Shown: positions 28,346 to 40,506, counted from the stretch's first letter. The stretch is DNA of 64,000 nt from Nitrosomonas sp. (GCA_031316255.1 JALDQW010000001.1:2451485-2515484); one strand, 5' to 3'. Program-made: numbers and translations. The notes: a model not told the origin generated them from the sequence alone.

Positions 28346-29030
28346 GGGTGTAAGTAATTCTGTAATAAAACCGATTCTGTGGACAAATGCACTCACTAAG
28401 CGTGTAAGTACCGGTGATGAAGAACTCACTATTCTAAAAGACATCGATTTCGAAGTGAATGCCGGTGAAGCAATTGCAATTGTCGGTGCATCAGGCTCGG
28501 GCAAATCGACTTTGTTAGGGCTTCTTGCTGGATTGGATACACCGACGTCAGGTAAAGTTCATCTGGATGGAACGGATATTTTTGCCCTTGATGAAGATAG
28601 CCGGGCTGCTTTGCGCGGAAAGCGCCTCGGTTTTGTCTTTCAGTCGTTTCAGTTGCTTCCCGCATTGACCGCGATAGAGAACGTCATGTTGCCGCTCGAG
28701 CTCACGGGTAACAGTTCCGCCGGAACAACCGCGCAGAGATTTCTGGAACGTGTTGGCCTTAAACTGCGTCTGCACCATTACCCGAAACAACTCTCGGGCG
28801 GTGAGCAGCAGCGTGTGGCGATTGCGCGCGCCTTTGCAACAGACCCTAAATTAATGCTGGCCGATGAGCCGACAGGTAATCTCGATTCCGTCACCGGAAA
28901 GCAGATTATCGAATTGATGTTTGAACTCAATCGTGAACACGGGACTACTCTGGTATTGGTTACGCACGACGAAAATCTGTCGCAGCGCTGCTCACGCCAG
29001 ATCCGGCTGGTCGATGGCATGTTGGCCTGA
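28344..29030 (+). CDS. ABC transporter ATP-binding protein (YbbA/LolD-like)
   Basis: A 228-residue ATPase. The Walker [14 protein letters not shown]-loop [12 protein letters not shown], signature [14 protein letters not shown], Walker [13 protein letters not shown] and the switch His in VTHDE are all present. This MacB/LolD-type subfamily normally pairs with a large FtsX-like permease encoded right behind it. Here the next gene is murA on the other strand, so the permease is missing or elsewhere. AGGA lies eight bases before ATG 28344. Confidence 0.88.
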   Translation: MGVSNSVIKPILWTNALTKRVSTGDEELTILKDIDFEVNAGEAIAIVGASGSGKSTLLGLLAGLDTPTSGKVHLDGTDIFALDEDSRAALRGKRLGFVFQSFQLLPALTAIENVMLPLELTGNSSAGTTAQRFLERVGLKLRLHHYPKQLSGGEQQRVAIARAFATDPKLMLADEPTGNLDSVTGKQIIELMFELNREHGTTLVLVTHDENLSQRCSRQIRLVDGMLA

Positions 29031-29156
29031 ATCGTTCATTCCAGGGAGTTTAACAGTGCAGTGCCTATGGACGCTGCGGTGTCCTTATGGCAATAGAACG
29101 GTTTCCTGTGAGACACATCCTGCCATGTAAGCTGATAAGCGTTCTGAAAATGGCTG

Positions 29157-30895
<1,739 letters not shown>

Positions 30896-31140
30896 ATGAC
30901 ACATCATTCCCGGACACCTCAGGAAGATAATCCCGAAACACAGGAATTTGAAAAAAAATGGTGGCCTGGTTTCGGCCTGGACAAAACGGCGGCGAATGGT
31001 GAAGCCTGGTTTGAACCCGGAGAAAAAATAAGTACGGGCAAGCGAAGGAAATTGGTGAATATGCCCGTTTGATAGAAACGCCCGTCAAAGTCAAGAATCA
31101 ACATGCTTCGTCTTTGATGAATTGGCTGTTGCAGAAATAA
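30896..31140 (+). pseudogene. Small protein gene with a -1 frameshift at an A run
   Basis: The first frame (ATG 30896) reads MTHHSRTPQEDNPETQEFEK then KWWPGFGLDKTAANGEAWFE and soon stops at 31072. Moving back one base at the six-A run at 31023-31028 gives a coherent continuation, KYGQAKEIGEYARLIETPVK then VKNQHASSLMNWLLQK, ending at TAA 31138-31140. The joined product is about 81 residues, charged and soluble. I do not recognise it. Loss of one A (mutation or sequencing error) is the simplest cause; slippage at the A run that restores the frame is possible. RidA follows. Confidence 0.5.
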
Positions 31141-31244
31141 GGTGAAAAATAATGAATATAAACCGTCTGATGACGGCCACCGCTCAATAATGGTAAGCTG
31201 GCACATTCAATTATTTGCGATATTTTTAAATTTAAGGAGATTGT

Positions 31245-31634
31245 ATGAGCAAACAAATTATTCAAACCCAGCACGCACCTCAGGCGATCGGCACCTATTC
31301 GCAGGCGGTGAAGATCAGCGGCGGCGAGACGGTATACATGTCCGGGCAGATCGGGCTGGACGCTTCAACCATGCAGATGGTCAACGGCATCGATGCGCAA
31401 ATACAACAGGTATTTCTTAACCTGAAAGCAGTTGCGACGGCCAGTGGCGGCAGTTTGAATGATATTGTAAAGCTGAACATTTTTCTGACCGATCTCGATC
31501 ATTTTGCCCTGGTTAACGAAATCATGGCGACTTATTTCGATCAACCCTATCCGGCGCGCGCGGCCATAGGCGTCAAAGCATTGCCTCGCGGCGCATTGGT
31601 CGAAATGGATGCCGTCATGGTCATACAAGGATAG
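31245..31634 (+). CDS. ridA: RidA family reactive imine/enamine deaminase
   Basis: A 129-residue YjgF/YER057c/UK114 family protein that hydrolyses reactive 2-aminoacrylate-type enamines to protect PLP enzymes. Typical segments are [25 protein letters not shown], the [16 protein letters not shown] region and [20 protein letters not shown], which carries the catalytic arginine (PARAAIGV). AAGGAG lies upstream of ATG 31245. recG follows 59 bases later in the same direction. Confidence 0.93.
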   Translation: MSKQIIQTQHAPQAIGTYSQAVKISGGETVYMSGQIGLDASTMQMVNGIDAQIQQVFLNLKAVATASGGSLNDIVKLNIFLTDLDHFALVNEIMATYFDQPYPARAAIGVKALPRGALVEMDAVMVIQG

Positions 31635-31693
31635 AACCTACAAAAATGATGCAATACTTTGTTCAAAACGTTGCACCATAAATTGAAACGAAT

Positions 31694-33775
31694 GTGTCCG
31701 GCCACACTGTTACACCCAGGACATCCATCAAGGCATTGACACCCGGCCAGAAGATGCAGGAAAAGCTGCTGCGGCTGGGTATACGCAGTGAGATGGATCT
31801 GATACTGCATTTGCCTATCCGTTATGAGGATGAAACGCATTTGTTTCCCATCGATCAAGCGCCGCAAGGCAGGGTGGTGCAGGTTGAAGGCACCATCGTC
31901 GATCATGAAGTTATGACGAAACCCAGGCGTCAGTTCGTGTGCCGTGTAGCGGATAACAGCGGCATATTGGTGATGCGCTTGCTGAATTTTTATGGCAGCC
32001 AGATTAAGGCATATGCCCCCGGAATGCGGGTGCGGCTGCTCGGTGAAGTGCGGCACGGTTTTTTTGGTGCGGAAATGGTGCATCCGAAATGCCGCGTCGT
32101 CGCGGAAGATGAGCCATTGGCGGTTGCCATGACGCCGGTCTATTCCATTACTGCAGGATTGTCGCAAAAGATGCTGGGAAAACTGATTCATCAGGTTTTG
32201 AACAATCCATTGCTTGCTTCGTTACTGGATGAAACGATACCCGAAAAAATCGTCAGGACAAACCAGTTACCCGGATTCAAACAAAGCATACTGTCTTTGC
32301 ATTATCCGCCACCGGACACCCGGATTGATCTGCTGCAGACGCGATCGCATCCGGCCTGGCAACGGATTAAATTCGACGAGTTACTCGCGCAACAGCTTTC
32401 AATGCGCCTGCATTATCGCCAGCGGCGCAGCCTGACGGCTCCGAAATTACTGCAAAAGAAAACGCTGCAGAAAGCATTCAAGGCGCAACTGGCATTCACG
32501 CTGACAACAGCGCAGGAAAGCGTGATCACTGAAATCAGCCGTGATCTGGCATCGCAGCATCCGATGCAGCGGTTGTTGCAAGGCGATGTCGGCAGCGGCA
32601 AGACGATTGTGGCGGCAATGGCTGCGTTACAGGCCATTGAGAATGGTTATCAGGCGGCCATTATGGCGCCGACCGAGATTCTGGCCGAACAGCACTTCCA
32701 GAAAATGGTCGCCTGGTTTGAACCGCTGGATATCCAGGTGGCCTGGTTGTCGGGCAGCCAGAAGAAAAAAGAACGGCGGGCGGTATTATCGGCCATTGAA
32801 TCGGGTGCAGCCATGCTGGCGATTGGAACGCATGCGCTGTTTCAGGAGCAAGTCAGTTTTCATCAGTTGGGCCTGGCAATTATCGATGAACAGCATCGTT
32901 TTGGCGTGCACCAGCGGTTGGCGCTGCGTATGAAAGGCATGCATGCCGATACCCTGCCGCACCAGCTGATGATGAGCGCGACGCCGATTCCGCGCACGCT
33001 GTCGATGAGTTATTTTGCCGATCTGGATGTGTCGATTATCGATGAATTGCCGCCGGGCAGATCGCCGGTGGTGACCAAGCTGGTTGCCGACAGCCGCCGC
33101 GATGAAGTGGTAGCGCGCATACAGCAGGCCTGCAGGCAGGGTAAACAGGTTTACTGGGTGTGTCCGTTGATTGAAGAATCGGAAACATTGCAGTTACAAA
33201 CAGCTGTGGAAACCTGTGACAGTCTGAATCGGACTTTTCCGGAGTTAAGCGTTGGACTGGTGCACGGACGAATGTCGGCACAGGAAAAGACTGAAATTAT
33301 GATGCGCTTTAAACTCGGGGAAGTCCAGTTGCTGGTGGCGACTACAGTGATAGAAGTCGGTGTGGATGTGCCAAATGCGTCATTGATGGTGATTGAGAAT
33401 GCCGAGCGCATGGGGCTGTCGCAACTGCATCAGTTGCGCGGGCGTGTTGGCCGTGGCGTTGACGCCAGTGTTTGCATACTCATGTACCAGAAACCTTTGT
33501 CAGAAATTGCACGAAAACGGCTAAAAATTATTTTTGAGCATACCGACGGATTTGAAATCGCGCGTCGGGATTTGCACCTGCGCGGACCGGGTGAGTTTCT
33601 GGGCGCGCGTCAGAGTGGTATCCCGTTATTGCGTTTCGCCGATCTGGAACAGGATGGCGCGTTATTGGAAGCAGCGCAGGCCGTGGCCGATGAATTGCTC
33701 AATGATTATCCGCAATGGGCGCAGCGCCATGTGCAGCGCTGGCTGGGAGATAAAACGGAATACCTGCGTGTTTGA
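31694..33775 (+). CDS. recG: ATP-dependent DNA helicase RecG
   Basis: A 693-residue helicase that regresses stalled forks and processes Holliday junctions. The wedge/OB domain (about 60-160) is followed by the motor: Walker A GDVGSGKT, DEQHRFG in the DExH position, motif III SATPIPRT, and the C-terminal QLRGRVGRG and LRGPGEFLGARQSG motifs. Length is normal. Confidence 0.95.
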   Translation: MSGHTVTPRTSIKALTPGQKMQEKLLRLGIRSEMDLILHLPIRYEDETHLFPIDQAPQGRVVQVEGTIVDHEVMTKPRRQFVCRVADNSGILVMRLLNFYGSQIKAYAPGMRVRLLGEVRHGFFGAEMVHPKCRVVAEDEPLAVAMTPVYSITAGLSQKMLGKLIHQVLNNPLLASLLDETIPEKIVRTNQLPGFKQSILSLHYPPPDTRIDLLQTRSHPAWQRIKFDELLAQQLSMRLHYRQRRSLTAPKLLQKKTLQKAFKAQLAFTLTTAQESVITEISRDLASQHPMQRLLQGDVGSGKTIVAAMAALQAIENGYQAAIMAPTEILAEQHFQKMVAWFEPLDIQVAWLSGSQKKKERRAVLSAIESGAAMLAIGTHALFQEQVSFHQLGLAIIDEQHRFGVHQRLALRMKGMHADTLPHQLMMSATPIPRTLSMSYFADLDVSIIDELPPGRSPVVTKLVADSRRDEVVARIQQACRQGKQVYWVCPLIEESETLQLQTAVETCDSLNRTFPELSVGLVHGRMSAQEKTEIMMRFKLGEVQLLVATTVIEVGVDVPNASLMVIENAERMGLSQLHQLRGRVGRGVDASVCILMYQKPLSEIARKRLKIIFEHTDGFEIARRDLHLRGPGEFLGARQSGIPLLRFADLEQDGALLEAAQAVADELLNDYPQWAQRHVQRWLGDKTEYLRV

Positions 33776-33975
33776 ATAGAACATTCGGATACTGTGCAAG
33801 ACATTGTTTTGGGATATGGGTTTTGTCAATTTTCGTGTACAGACTATTGTATAATGCCTAGCTTTATTTAAGGCCAATAACGTGCTTTGACTGATCAACC
33901 TGATTTAAATGACATTATCTTGTTCTATTGTCCTGAATCCGTATCATTGGCATGCGGTAACTTTGGTGGCTTATC

Positions 33976-34530
33976 GTGGATAAACTAAATACTGCGCATC
34001 CACTGGCGTGGCTTCCGGCATTAAGTGTCATTTCTCCCCGAATGCGTTACTGGCTGCAGGACCGTGGATCGCTCACTCGCCGCATTCAGGAGCGTTGTGC
34101 GCAGTTTTACGTTGAACCTGTGTTTCAGGAACTTGCGCGCGTAAATGGTGACGAGTTGATTAAAATGAGACTGCGTCCGGATGAATTGGCGGTAGTGCGG
34201 GAAGTTTACTTGTACTGCTGCGACAAACCGGTCGTATTTGCGCATTCGGTTGTACAGCGCAAGAACCTGCGTGGCGCATGGCGCAGTTTGAATGGCCTTG
34301 GTAACCGGTCGTTAGGCAGTATGCTGTTCACCAACCCCAGAATAAAACGCACGCCGCTCGAATTCAAAAAAGTCCGCAGGGGACATTTTTTATTTGACCG
34401 TGCTGTGTTGCGATTGAAGGACAAACCAACTCACCTATGGGCAAGACGATCGCTGTTTACTTTGCAAGGTCAATCGATTCTGGTGACTGAAGTATTTTTA
34501 CCTGATATCCTGGATTTAACGTTGTTATGA
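33976..34530 (+). CDS. ubiC: Chorismate lyase
   Basis: A 184-residue enzyme that removes pyruvate from chorismate to give 4-hydroxybenzoate, the first committed step of ubiquinone synthesis. The start is GTG 33976, and family features include the early WLPALSVISPRMRYWLQDRG and the later RRSLFTLQGQSILVTEVFLP. It overlaps ubiA by four bases (ATGA), so the two are translationally coupled. A TATAAT hexamer at 33850-33855 may be the -10 of the ubi operon. Confidence 0.92.
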   Translation: MDKLNTAHPLAWLPALSVISPRMRYWLQDRGSLTRRIQERCAQFYVEPVFQELARVNGDELIKMRLRPDELAVVREVYLYCCDKPVVFAHSVVQRKNLRGAWRSLNGLGNRSLGSMLFTNPRIKRTPLEFKKVRRGHFLFDRAVLRLKDKPTHLWARRSLFTLQGQSILVTEVFLPDILDLTLL

Positions 34531-35405
34531 TTTCCGCCCAATCCGGCCAAACAAACCGATTCATACTTTATGTGCGCCTGATGAGGCTGGACAAGCCCAT
34601 CGGCATTTTACTGCTGCTGTGGCCGATGCTGTGGGGGCTGTGGTTTGCGGCGCAGGGTTTCCCCGATTGGCATGTTTTGTTTATTTTTGTCATGGGCACC
34701 ATTTTGATGCGTTCAGCCGGTTGCGTGATGAATGATTTCGCTGACCGTAAAATAGATCCGCATGTCGAACGTACTAAAGCCAGACCGATGGCGGCCGGGC
34801 TGGTCAGTTCCAAAGAAGCGCTGCTGCTCGCTGCGGGTTTGAGTCTTGTTGCATTTATCCTGATATTGCCGCTCAATCTGTTGACAATAGCGCTTTCGGT
34901 GCCTGCATTGTTTCTGGCGACTTCCTACCCGTTTACCAAACGGTTTTTCGCCATGCCGCAGGCGTATCTGGGCATTGCATTCAGTTTTGGCATTCCGATG
35001 GCATTCGCTGCGCAGACAAATGCGCTGCCTTCGATCATCTGGATATTGATGCTGGCTAATCTTTTCTGGGTAATCGCGTATGACACCGCGTATGCGATTG
35101 TTGACAAGCCGGACGATCTGAAAATCGGTATCAAGACATCCGCCATTACTTTCGGGCGTTTTGATGTGGCTGGCGTGATGATTTGCCATGCCTTGTTTAT
35201 CGCCATTATGATTTATATCGGACAACTGCAGGCCATGGGTATGGCGTATTACGCCGGATTGTTGATTGCTGTGGGTTTGATGGGCTATCAATATACCCTG
35301 ATTCGCGACCGCGACCGGGCGCTGTGCTTTAAAGCATTTCTGCACAACAATTATGTCGGCATGGTGGTGTTTATCGGTATTGCGTTCGATTTTCTGATTC
35401 GGTAA
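34527..35405 (+). CDS. ubiA: 4-hydroxybenzoate polyprenyltransferase
   Basis: A 292-residue membrane enzyme with about nine membrane helices that attaches the polyprenyl tail to 4-hydroxybenzoate. The first Asp-rich motif is NDFADRKIDPHVERTKARPM and the second is YDTAYAIVDKPDD. It follows ubiC with a 4-base overlap and precedes ubiD by 9 bases. Confidence 0.95.
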   Translation: MISAQSGQTNRFILYVRLMRLDKPIGILLLLWPMLWGLWFAAQGFPDWHVLFIFVMGTILMRSAGCVMNDFADRKIDPHVERTKARPMAAGLVSSKEALLLAAGLSLVAFILILPLNLLTIALSVPALFLATSYPFTKRFFAMPQAYLGIAFSFGIPMAFAAQTNALPSIIWILMLANLFWVIAYDTAYAIVDKPDDLKIGIKTSAITFGRFDVAGVMICHALFIAIMIYIGQLQAMGMAYYAGLLIAVGLMGYQYTLIRDRDRALCFKAFLHNNYVGMVVFIGIAFDFLIR

Positions 35406-35414
35406 CCAGATACC

Positions 35415-36878
35415 ATGAAATATAAAGACCTGCGTGATTTTATCGCACAACTCGAAGCCATCGGCGAACTCAAGCGTATTTCTGTTGAAGTCGATCCCAG
35501 ACTCGAAATGACTGAAATCTGCGATCGTATTCTGAAAGCCGAGGGGCCTGCGGTTCTATTTGAAAAGCCCAAAGGTCATGCCATGCCGGTGCTTGGCAAC
35601 CTGTTCGGCACGCCGAAACGGGTTGCGATGGGCATGGGGCAGGCGTCCGTTGAAGCGTTGCGCGAAGTCGGCAAGCTGCTGGCCTATTTGAAAGAACCCG
35701 ATCCGCCGAAGGGACTGAAAGATGCCTGGGCAAAACTGCCGGTACTTAAACAGGTCTTGAACATGGCGCCCAAAGTGTTGACTAGCGCGCCGTGTCAGGA
35801 GATCGTCTGGGAAGGCGATCAGGTTGATCTCGGTAAAATACCCATTCAAACTTGCTGGCCAGGCGATATTGCGCCGCTGATCACCTGGGGACTGACGGTG
35901 ACGCGCGGGCCGAACAAAACCCGCCAGAATCTCGGCATTTACCGCCAGCAGGTGATTGCACCGAATAAAGTCATCATGCGCTGGCTCGCACATCGCGGCG
36001 GCGCGCTTGATTTCCGCGAATTCTGCCTGAAAAATCCCGGCCAACCGTATCCCATCGCCGTGGCATTGGGTGCTGATCCGGCGACGATACTCGGCGCGGT
36101 AACACCCGTTCCGGACACCTTGAGCGAATACCAGTTTGCCGGGCTCCTGCGCGGTTCCAAAACGGAAGTGATTAAATGCATCGGCAACGATCTGCAGGTG
36201 CCCGCGAGCGCTGAAATCGTGCTCGAAGGCGCGATCTATCCAGACGAAACCGCGCTCGAAGGCCCGTACGGCGACCATACCGGCTACTATAACGAACAGG
36301 AAACCTTTCCTGTCTTTACCATCGAGCGCATTACGATGCGGCGCGATCCGATTTATCATTCCACCTACACCGGCAAACCGCCCGACGAGCCTGCAATTCT
36401 CGGTGTCGCGTTAAACGAAGTGTTTGTGCCATTGCTGCAAAAACAATTTCCCGAAATCACCGACTTCTACCTGCCGCCCGAAGGCTGTTCGTACCGCATG
36501 GCAGTGGTGAGCATGAAAAAACAATACGCCGGACACAGCAAGCGCGTGATGTTCGGCATTTGGAGCTTTCTGCGCCAATTCATGTATACCAAATTCATTA
36601 TCGTCACCGACGATGACGTCAACATCCGCGATTGGAAAGAAGTTATCTGGGTCATCACCACCCGCGTCGATCCCGCACGCGACACGCTCATTGTCGAGAA
36701 CACCCCGATCGACTACCTCGATTTCGCTAGCCCGATCTCAGGCCTCGGCGGGAAAATGGGACTCGATGCCACCAACAAATGGCCAGGAGAGACCAACCGT
36801 GAATGGGGAACGCCGATTGTGATGGATGAGGCAATAAAAGAACGGATTGATAATCTGTGGATAAATTTGGGGTTGTAA
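35415..36878 (+). CDS. ubiD: 4-hydroxy-3-polyprenylbenzoate decarboxylase
   Basis: A 487-residue UbiD, the prenylated-FMN-dependent decarboxylase that acts after UbiA. Conserved blocks include the start [44 protein letters not shown] (with the catalytic Glu region) and the C-terminal [19 protein letters not shown]. The prenyl-FMN synthase UbiX is not in the window. It completes the ubiC-ubiA-ubiD operon. Confidence 0.95.
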   Translation: MKYKDLRDFIAQLEAIGELKRISVEVDPRLEMTEICDRILKAEGPAVLFEKPKGHAMPVLGNLFGTPKRVAMGMGQASVEALREVGKLLAYLKEPDPPKGLKDAWAKLPVLKQVLNMAPKVLTSAPCQEIVWEGDQVDLGKIPIQTCWPGDIAPLITWGLTVTRGPNKTRQNLGIYRQQVIAPNKVIMRWLAHRGGALDFREFCLKNPGQPYPIAVALGADPATILGAVTPVPDTLSEYQFAGLLRGSKTEVIKCIGNDLQVPASAEIVLEGAIYPDETALEGPYGDHTGYYNEQETFPVFTIERITMRRDPIYHSTYTGKPPDEPAILGVALNEVFVPLLQKQFPEITDFYLPPEGCSYRMAVVSMKKQYAGHSKRVMFGIWSFLRQFMYTKFIIVTDDDVNIRDWKEVIWVITTRVDPARDTLIVENTPIDYLDFASPISGLGGKMGLDATNKWPGETNREWGTPIVMDEAIKERIDNLWINLGL

Positions 36879-36998
36879 TCAACAGGGCGATCTACTGAGA
36901 TTGAGTGATTGATCAAGCCCAACTCGTTTAATTTTTTTACTCTTTTATAGTTAAGTCCAATTAATAAATCAATGAAAAATCGCTAGTTTTTCCAACAG

Positions 36999-37154
36999 AT
37001 GTGGCGATTGCTACAAATGGACTTCCCAGTCTTATGCGAGAAGAAGCTGTCACAGTCTTATCGTGAAGGAGAAAAAATTCCTCCAATCCATATCAATGGA
37101 GTTTGGTATGCCAAAACTCAACAAATCAGTAAAATGCTAGGATTAAGAATTTAA
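36999..37154 (+). CDS. Short frame of uncertain status
   Basis: A 51-codon frame (MWRLLQMDFPVLCEKK, then IPPIHINGVWYAKTQQISKM) in an IS-damaged gap. The amino-acid pattern is protein-like, but there is no clear ribosome binding site and I do not recognise it. It may be a fragment of a larger lost gene. Confidence 0.25.
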   Translation: MWRLLQMDFPVLCEKKLSQSYREGEKIPPIHINGVWYAKTQQISKMLGLRI

Positions 37155-37203
37155 GAAGATTGGGGTTGCGAAGAAAATTGGCAAAATTAGAGTCGCCACA
37201 TTC

Positions 37204-37690
37204 AACCTTCAAATGCACCATAAGCTAGCCTAAACATTTCGTAGGGAGTTTTGTAATTCAGACATTTTCGTGGACGATTGTTGATTAATTTTTCGATACG
37301 ATTAATTTCAGCAGTTGTGATTTTGTTAGAGTCAGTGTTTTGGTAAATATCACCTGATTAAACCGTTCACCTGTTCTACTGAACCTTTTTCCCAGCTATG
37401 GTATGGCTCGCAGAAATAAGACTGAATGCCCAGTTTTTCATTGATTTCCTGATGCAGCACATTCTCGGAGCCGTTGCTGTAAGTAATGCTTTTAAGCAGT
37501 CTATCAGGGTGCCGGGATAATCAACGAATAGCCGCTGATTTTGTTTCCTGTACCGTTTTGTTCTTCATTAATGAAATTTCTTCAGGCGCTTGAATTTTGA
37601 ATACGGGAAAGAAATAACCCTTTTCTTTGCACTGCGCCTTGTTGCAAAACACCACGATAGGGTTGTACCCGGCATTATCAAGTTGAAAGA
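37204..37690 (-). pseudogene. IS30-family transposase remnant
   Basis: Minus-strand translation in more than one frame gives the IS30 C-terminal core: LSRHPDRLLKSITYSNGSEN, VLHQEINEKLGIQSYFCEPY, HSWEKGSVEQVNGLIR and finally RIEKLINNRPRKCLNYKTPY up to the stop at 37204. Frame breaks near 37354 and 37520 and missing N-terminal DNA show that it is dead. The outer end near 37690 is approximate, and no inverted repeats were identified. The remainder of 36879-37833 shows only the short frame at 36999. Confidence 0.7.
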
Positions 37691-37833
37691 GTGCTAGCGC
37701 TATTGATCAATTATGTGATTCCGGTTCTATAATTCTCTGTGTGTAAATAATGAAACTGTTAGATATTGGGATAATTTCAGCCTTGGTTTCATAGTATAGT
37801 ATTAGATGTTTTATTTTTTGTAGATAGGTTTAT

Positions 37834-38304
37834 ATGAAGTTCTATATCCTGGCCGTGGGGAATAAGATGCCAAATTGGATTAATACTGCATTCTCCGAAT
37901 ACGAGAAACGTCTTTTCCAAGAGACCAGAATTCATTTGCTCGAAATCAAGCCTGAGAAGAGAATCGGCAGTAAGAATAAAGAACAAATACTATTAGCCGA
38001 AAGTCAACGGATAAAAGAGGCACTACCTTCCGGGTGTCGGCATATTGTATTGGACGAGCATGGCAAGCATTGGACAACGGCAGAACTAGCCAATAATATA
38101 CGGAAATGGATGCAAGAAGGTGGAGATGTTGCTTTCATTATTGGGGGTGCGGATGGATTGCATGGTGAAATTAAAACATCAACCAAAGATATTTTTTCAC
38201 TTTCCAGACTAACTTTTCCTCATGCGCTGGTTCGGGTACTATTGATAGAGCAATTGTATCGTGCTGTATCATTGATCAAGAATCATCCGTATCATCGCAT
38301 ATAA
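37834..38304 (+). CDS. rlmH: 23S rRNA pseudouridine-1915 N3-methyltransferase
   Basis: A 156-residue SPOUT methyltransferase that methylates pseudouridine 1915 in helix 69 of 23S rRNA. Hallmarks are the start MKFYILAVGNKMPNWI, the knot motif FIIGGADGLHGE and the C-terminal LFPHALVRVLLIEQLYRA-type helix ending in PYHR. It is followed 53 bases later by a maf gene, a pairing seen in many Proteobacteria. Confidence 0.95.
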   Translation: MKFYILAVGNKMPNWINTAFSEYEKRLFQETRIHLLEIKPEKRIGSKNKEQILLAESQRIKEALPSGCRHIVLDEHGKHWTTAELANNIRKWMQEGGDVAFIIGGADGLHGEIKTSTKDIFSLSRLTFPHALVRVLLIEQLYRAVSLIKNHPYHRI

Positions 38305-38357
38305 TGTCAGAACAAGAAATTTCATTTTAAAATCATTATTCCGAGATTACTCACACT

Positions 38358-38981
38358 ATGGCTTTCCCTGAAAACCGGATCTACCTCGCATCACGTAGTT
38401 TACGCAGGCGCGAATTGCTTAAGCAAATAGGGGTAAAATACAAAATTCTTCTGATGCGCGAAACCTTGAGTCGACCAAACGATATTGATGAAACACCGCT
38501 ACAAAATGAATCACCTAACGATTATGTTTATCGCATAACCAACACAAAGGCAGAAGCAGGCTGGTTGCGTTTGACACAACGACAGTTGCCGCTATTACCC
38601 ATCCTGGTAGCAGATACGGTTGTCTCGCTGGATGGATGTATTTTAGGAAAGCCAAAAAATCAAGCGCATGCAGAGGAAATGCTGACTTCTCTTTCTGGTC
38701 GCTCACATCAGGTGCTAACAGCCATTGGTGTTGTGTATAAAAATGAGATTCAAATCAGACTGTCAACAACAACTGTTCGTTTTCGTGAGATAACCCCGCA
38801 AGAAATGCGCTACTGCATCAGTTATGACAAGGCATATGATAAGGCGGGCGCTTATGCTATTCAAGGCCTAGCCGCTGCTTTTATAGTTGAAATTTGCGGC
38901 AGTTACAGTGGTGTTAAAGGTTTGCCTTTATTTGAAACATCACAGTTATTGGAAGAAGTGGGAATAGAAATATTTAAGTAA
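38358..38981 (+). CDS. maf: Maf family nucleotide pyrophosphatase
   Basis: A 207-residue Maf/YhdE-type enzyme, probably a dTTP/UTP pyrophosphatase that removes non-canonical nucleotides. Signature segments are LASRSLRRRELLKQIG at the start, PILVADTVVSLDG, LGKPKNQAHAEEML, LSGRSHQVLTAIGV, and KAGAYAIQGLAAAFIVEICG near the C-terminus. It lies between rlmH and rng. Confidence 0.92.
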   Translation: MAFPENRIYLASRSLRRRELLKQIGVKYKILLMRETLSRPNDIDETPLQNESPNDYVYRITNTKAEAGWLRLTQRQLPLLPILVADTVVSLDGCILGKPKNQAHAEEMLTSLSGRSHQVLTAIGVVYKNEIQIRLSTTTVRFREITPQEMRYCISYDKAYDKAGAYAIQGLAAAFIVEICGSYSGVKGLPLFETSQLLEEVGIEIFK

Positions 38982-39051
38982 AATCATCTGCTTTTGCACG
39001 TAAATCCAACCATTAAGCCCGCGCATTCGTTTCGAGTTGCATTAATCTTTT

Positions 39052-40506
39052 ATGGATAACGAAATTCTGATCAACATCACGCCCCAAGAAACACGAGTAG
39101 CTATACTGGAACAAGGTGTTACCCAAGAGTTGCATATTGAACGAACAAGCTGCTGTGGTATTGTTGGCAATATTTATAATGGACGTGTTAGTCGTGTTCT
39201 GCCTGGCATGCAATCGGCTTTCATCGATATAGGGCTTGAGCGTGCTGCTTTCTTGCATGTGGCTGATATATGGGAATCCAGCCATAATGGCGAATTGGCG
39301 AAACCGATCGAAAAATTACTTTTTGAGGGTAATAACATTCTTGTTCAGGTCGTCAAAGATGCCATTGGACTGAAAGGTGCACGCCTGTCTACTCAAATCA
39401 GTCTTGCAGGGAGAATGCTGGTATATCTTCCGCAAGAATCTCATATTGGAATTTCACAACGAATTGAAGACGATGAAGAACGTGAACTGTTACGCCAGAA
39501 ATTAATGCATGTTTTGCCAGACAACGAGACAGGTGGCTACATCATTCGAACAATGGCAGAAGCAGCTGATGAGGATGATCTTCGCGCGGACATCGAGTAT
39601 CTGCATAAGCTATGGCGGGATATACAAGAAACCGCTTTAACAGTTGCAGCTCCTGTATTGTTATATCAAGACCTGGATCTAAGTCACAGGGTGCTGCGCG
39701 ATTTTGTAAATAAAAGTACTTCACATATACAAGTAGATTCTCGCGAGAACTATCAACGTTTGGCCGAATTTGCACGCAGTTATATGCCCAATATGGCTGA
39801 TCGTATAACATTGTATACGGGTGAGCGCCCTTTGTTCGACCTTTATGGGGTTGAGGACGAAATTCAGAAATCACTGGCTAAACGTGTTAATTTGAAATCG
39901 GGTGGATATGTCATCATAGACCAGACTGAAGCGCTAACGACCATGGATGTTAATACGGGTGGTTTTGTCGGTGTACGTAATTTTGATGACACCATCTTTA
40001 AAACGAATCTAGAAGCTGCCCAGGTAATTGCCCGACAACTTCGTTTGCGTAATATTGGCGGTATTATCATTGTCGACTTCATCGATATGGATTCTGATGA
40101 ACATAAGAATGCTGTGCTAAGAGAATTCAAAAAGGCACTCTCAAAAGATCGAACTCGAATGACTGTCAATGATTTCAGTCCACTAGGGCTCGTCGAAATG
40201 ACACGCAAACGGATGCGAGAAAGTCTTTCGCATATACTTTGTGAATCTTGTCCAACTTGTGGCGGACGTGGAGAGATAAGAACTGCACAAACGATTTGCT
40301 ATGAAATTCTGCGCGAATTATTACGTGAATCCCGACAATTTAATGCGAATGAATTTCGAATTCTCGCGTCTCAGCAAGTCATTGATTTATTTCTTGATGA
40401 AGAATCCCAGAGTCTTGCGCAATTGGGCGATTTTATTGCCAAACCAATCAGCCTGCAAGTTGAAGAAACCTATTCTCAAGAACAATATGATGTGATCATC
40501 ATGTGA
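39052..40506 (+). CDS. rng: Ribonuclease G
   Basis: A 484-residue endoribonuclease, homologous to the RNase E catalytic half, that matures the 5' end of 16S rRNA. The S1 region (YNGRVSRVLPGMQSAFIDIG), the metal aspartates in TTMDVNTGGF and IVDFIDMDS, and the zinc-link CPTCGGRG are present. The chain ends shortly after the catalytic core, without the Arg-rich tail seen in the rne of this window. A 15-bp terminator hairpin overlaps its stop codon. Confidence 0.95.
   Translation: MDNEILINITPQETRVAILEQGVTQELHIERTSCCGIVGNIYNGRVSRVLPGMQSAFIDIGLERAAFLHVADIWESSHNGELAKPIEKLLFEGNNILVQVVKDAIGLKGARLSTQISLAGRMLVYLPQESHIGISQRIEDDEERELLRQKLMHVLPDNETGGYIIRTMAEAADEDDLRADIEYLHKLWRDIQETALTVAAPVLLYQDLDLSHRVLRDFVNKSTSHIQVDSRENYQRLAEFARSYMPNMADRITLYTGERPLFDLYGVEDEIQKSLAKRVNLKSGGYVIIDQTEALTTMDVNTGGFVGVRNFDDTIFKTNLEAAQVIARQLRLRNIGGIIIVDFIDMDSDEHKNAVLREFKKALSKDRTRMTVNDFSPLGLVEMTRKRMRESLSHILCESCPTCGGRGEIRTAQTICYEILRELLRESRQFNANEFRILASQQVIDLFLDEESQSLAQLGDFIAKPISLQVEETYSQEQYDVIIM

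Noticed and set aside
31142..31420. 92-codon frame on the plus strand
   Set aside because: It overlaps ridA in another frame; ridA has the ribosome binding site and full family similarity.
31547..32191. 214-codon frame on the minus strand
   Set aside because: It is opposite ridA and recG and has no conserved features.
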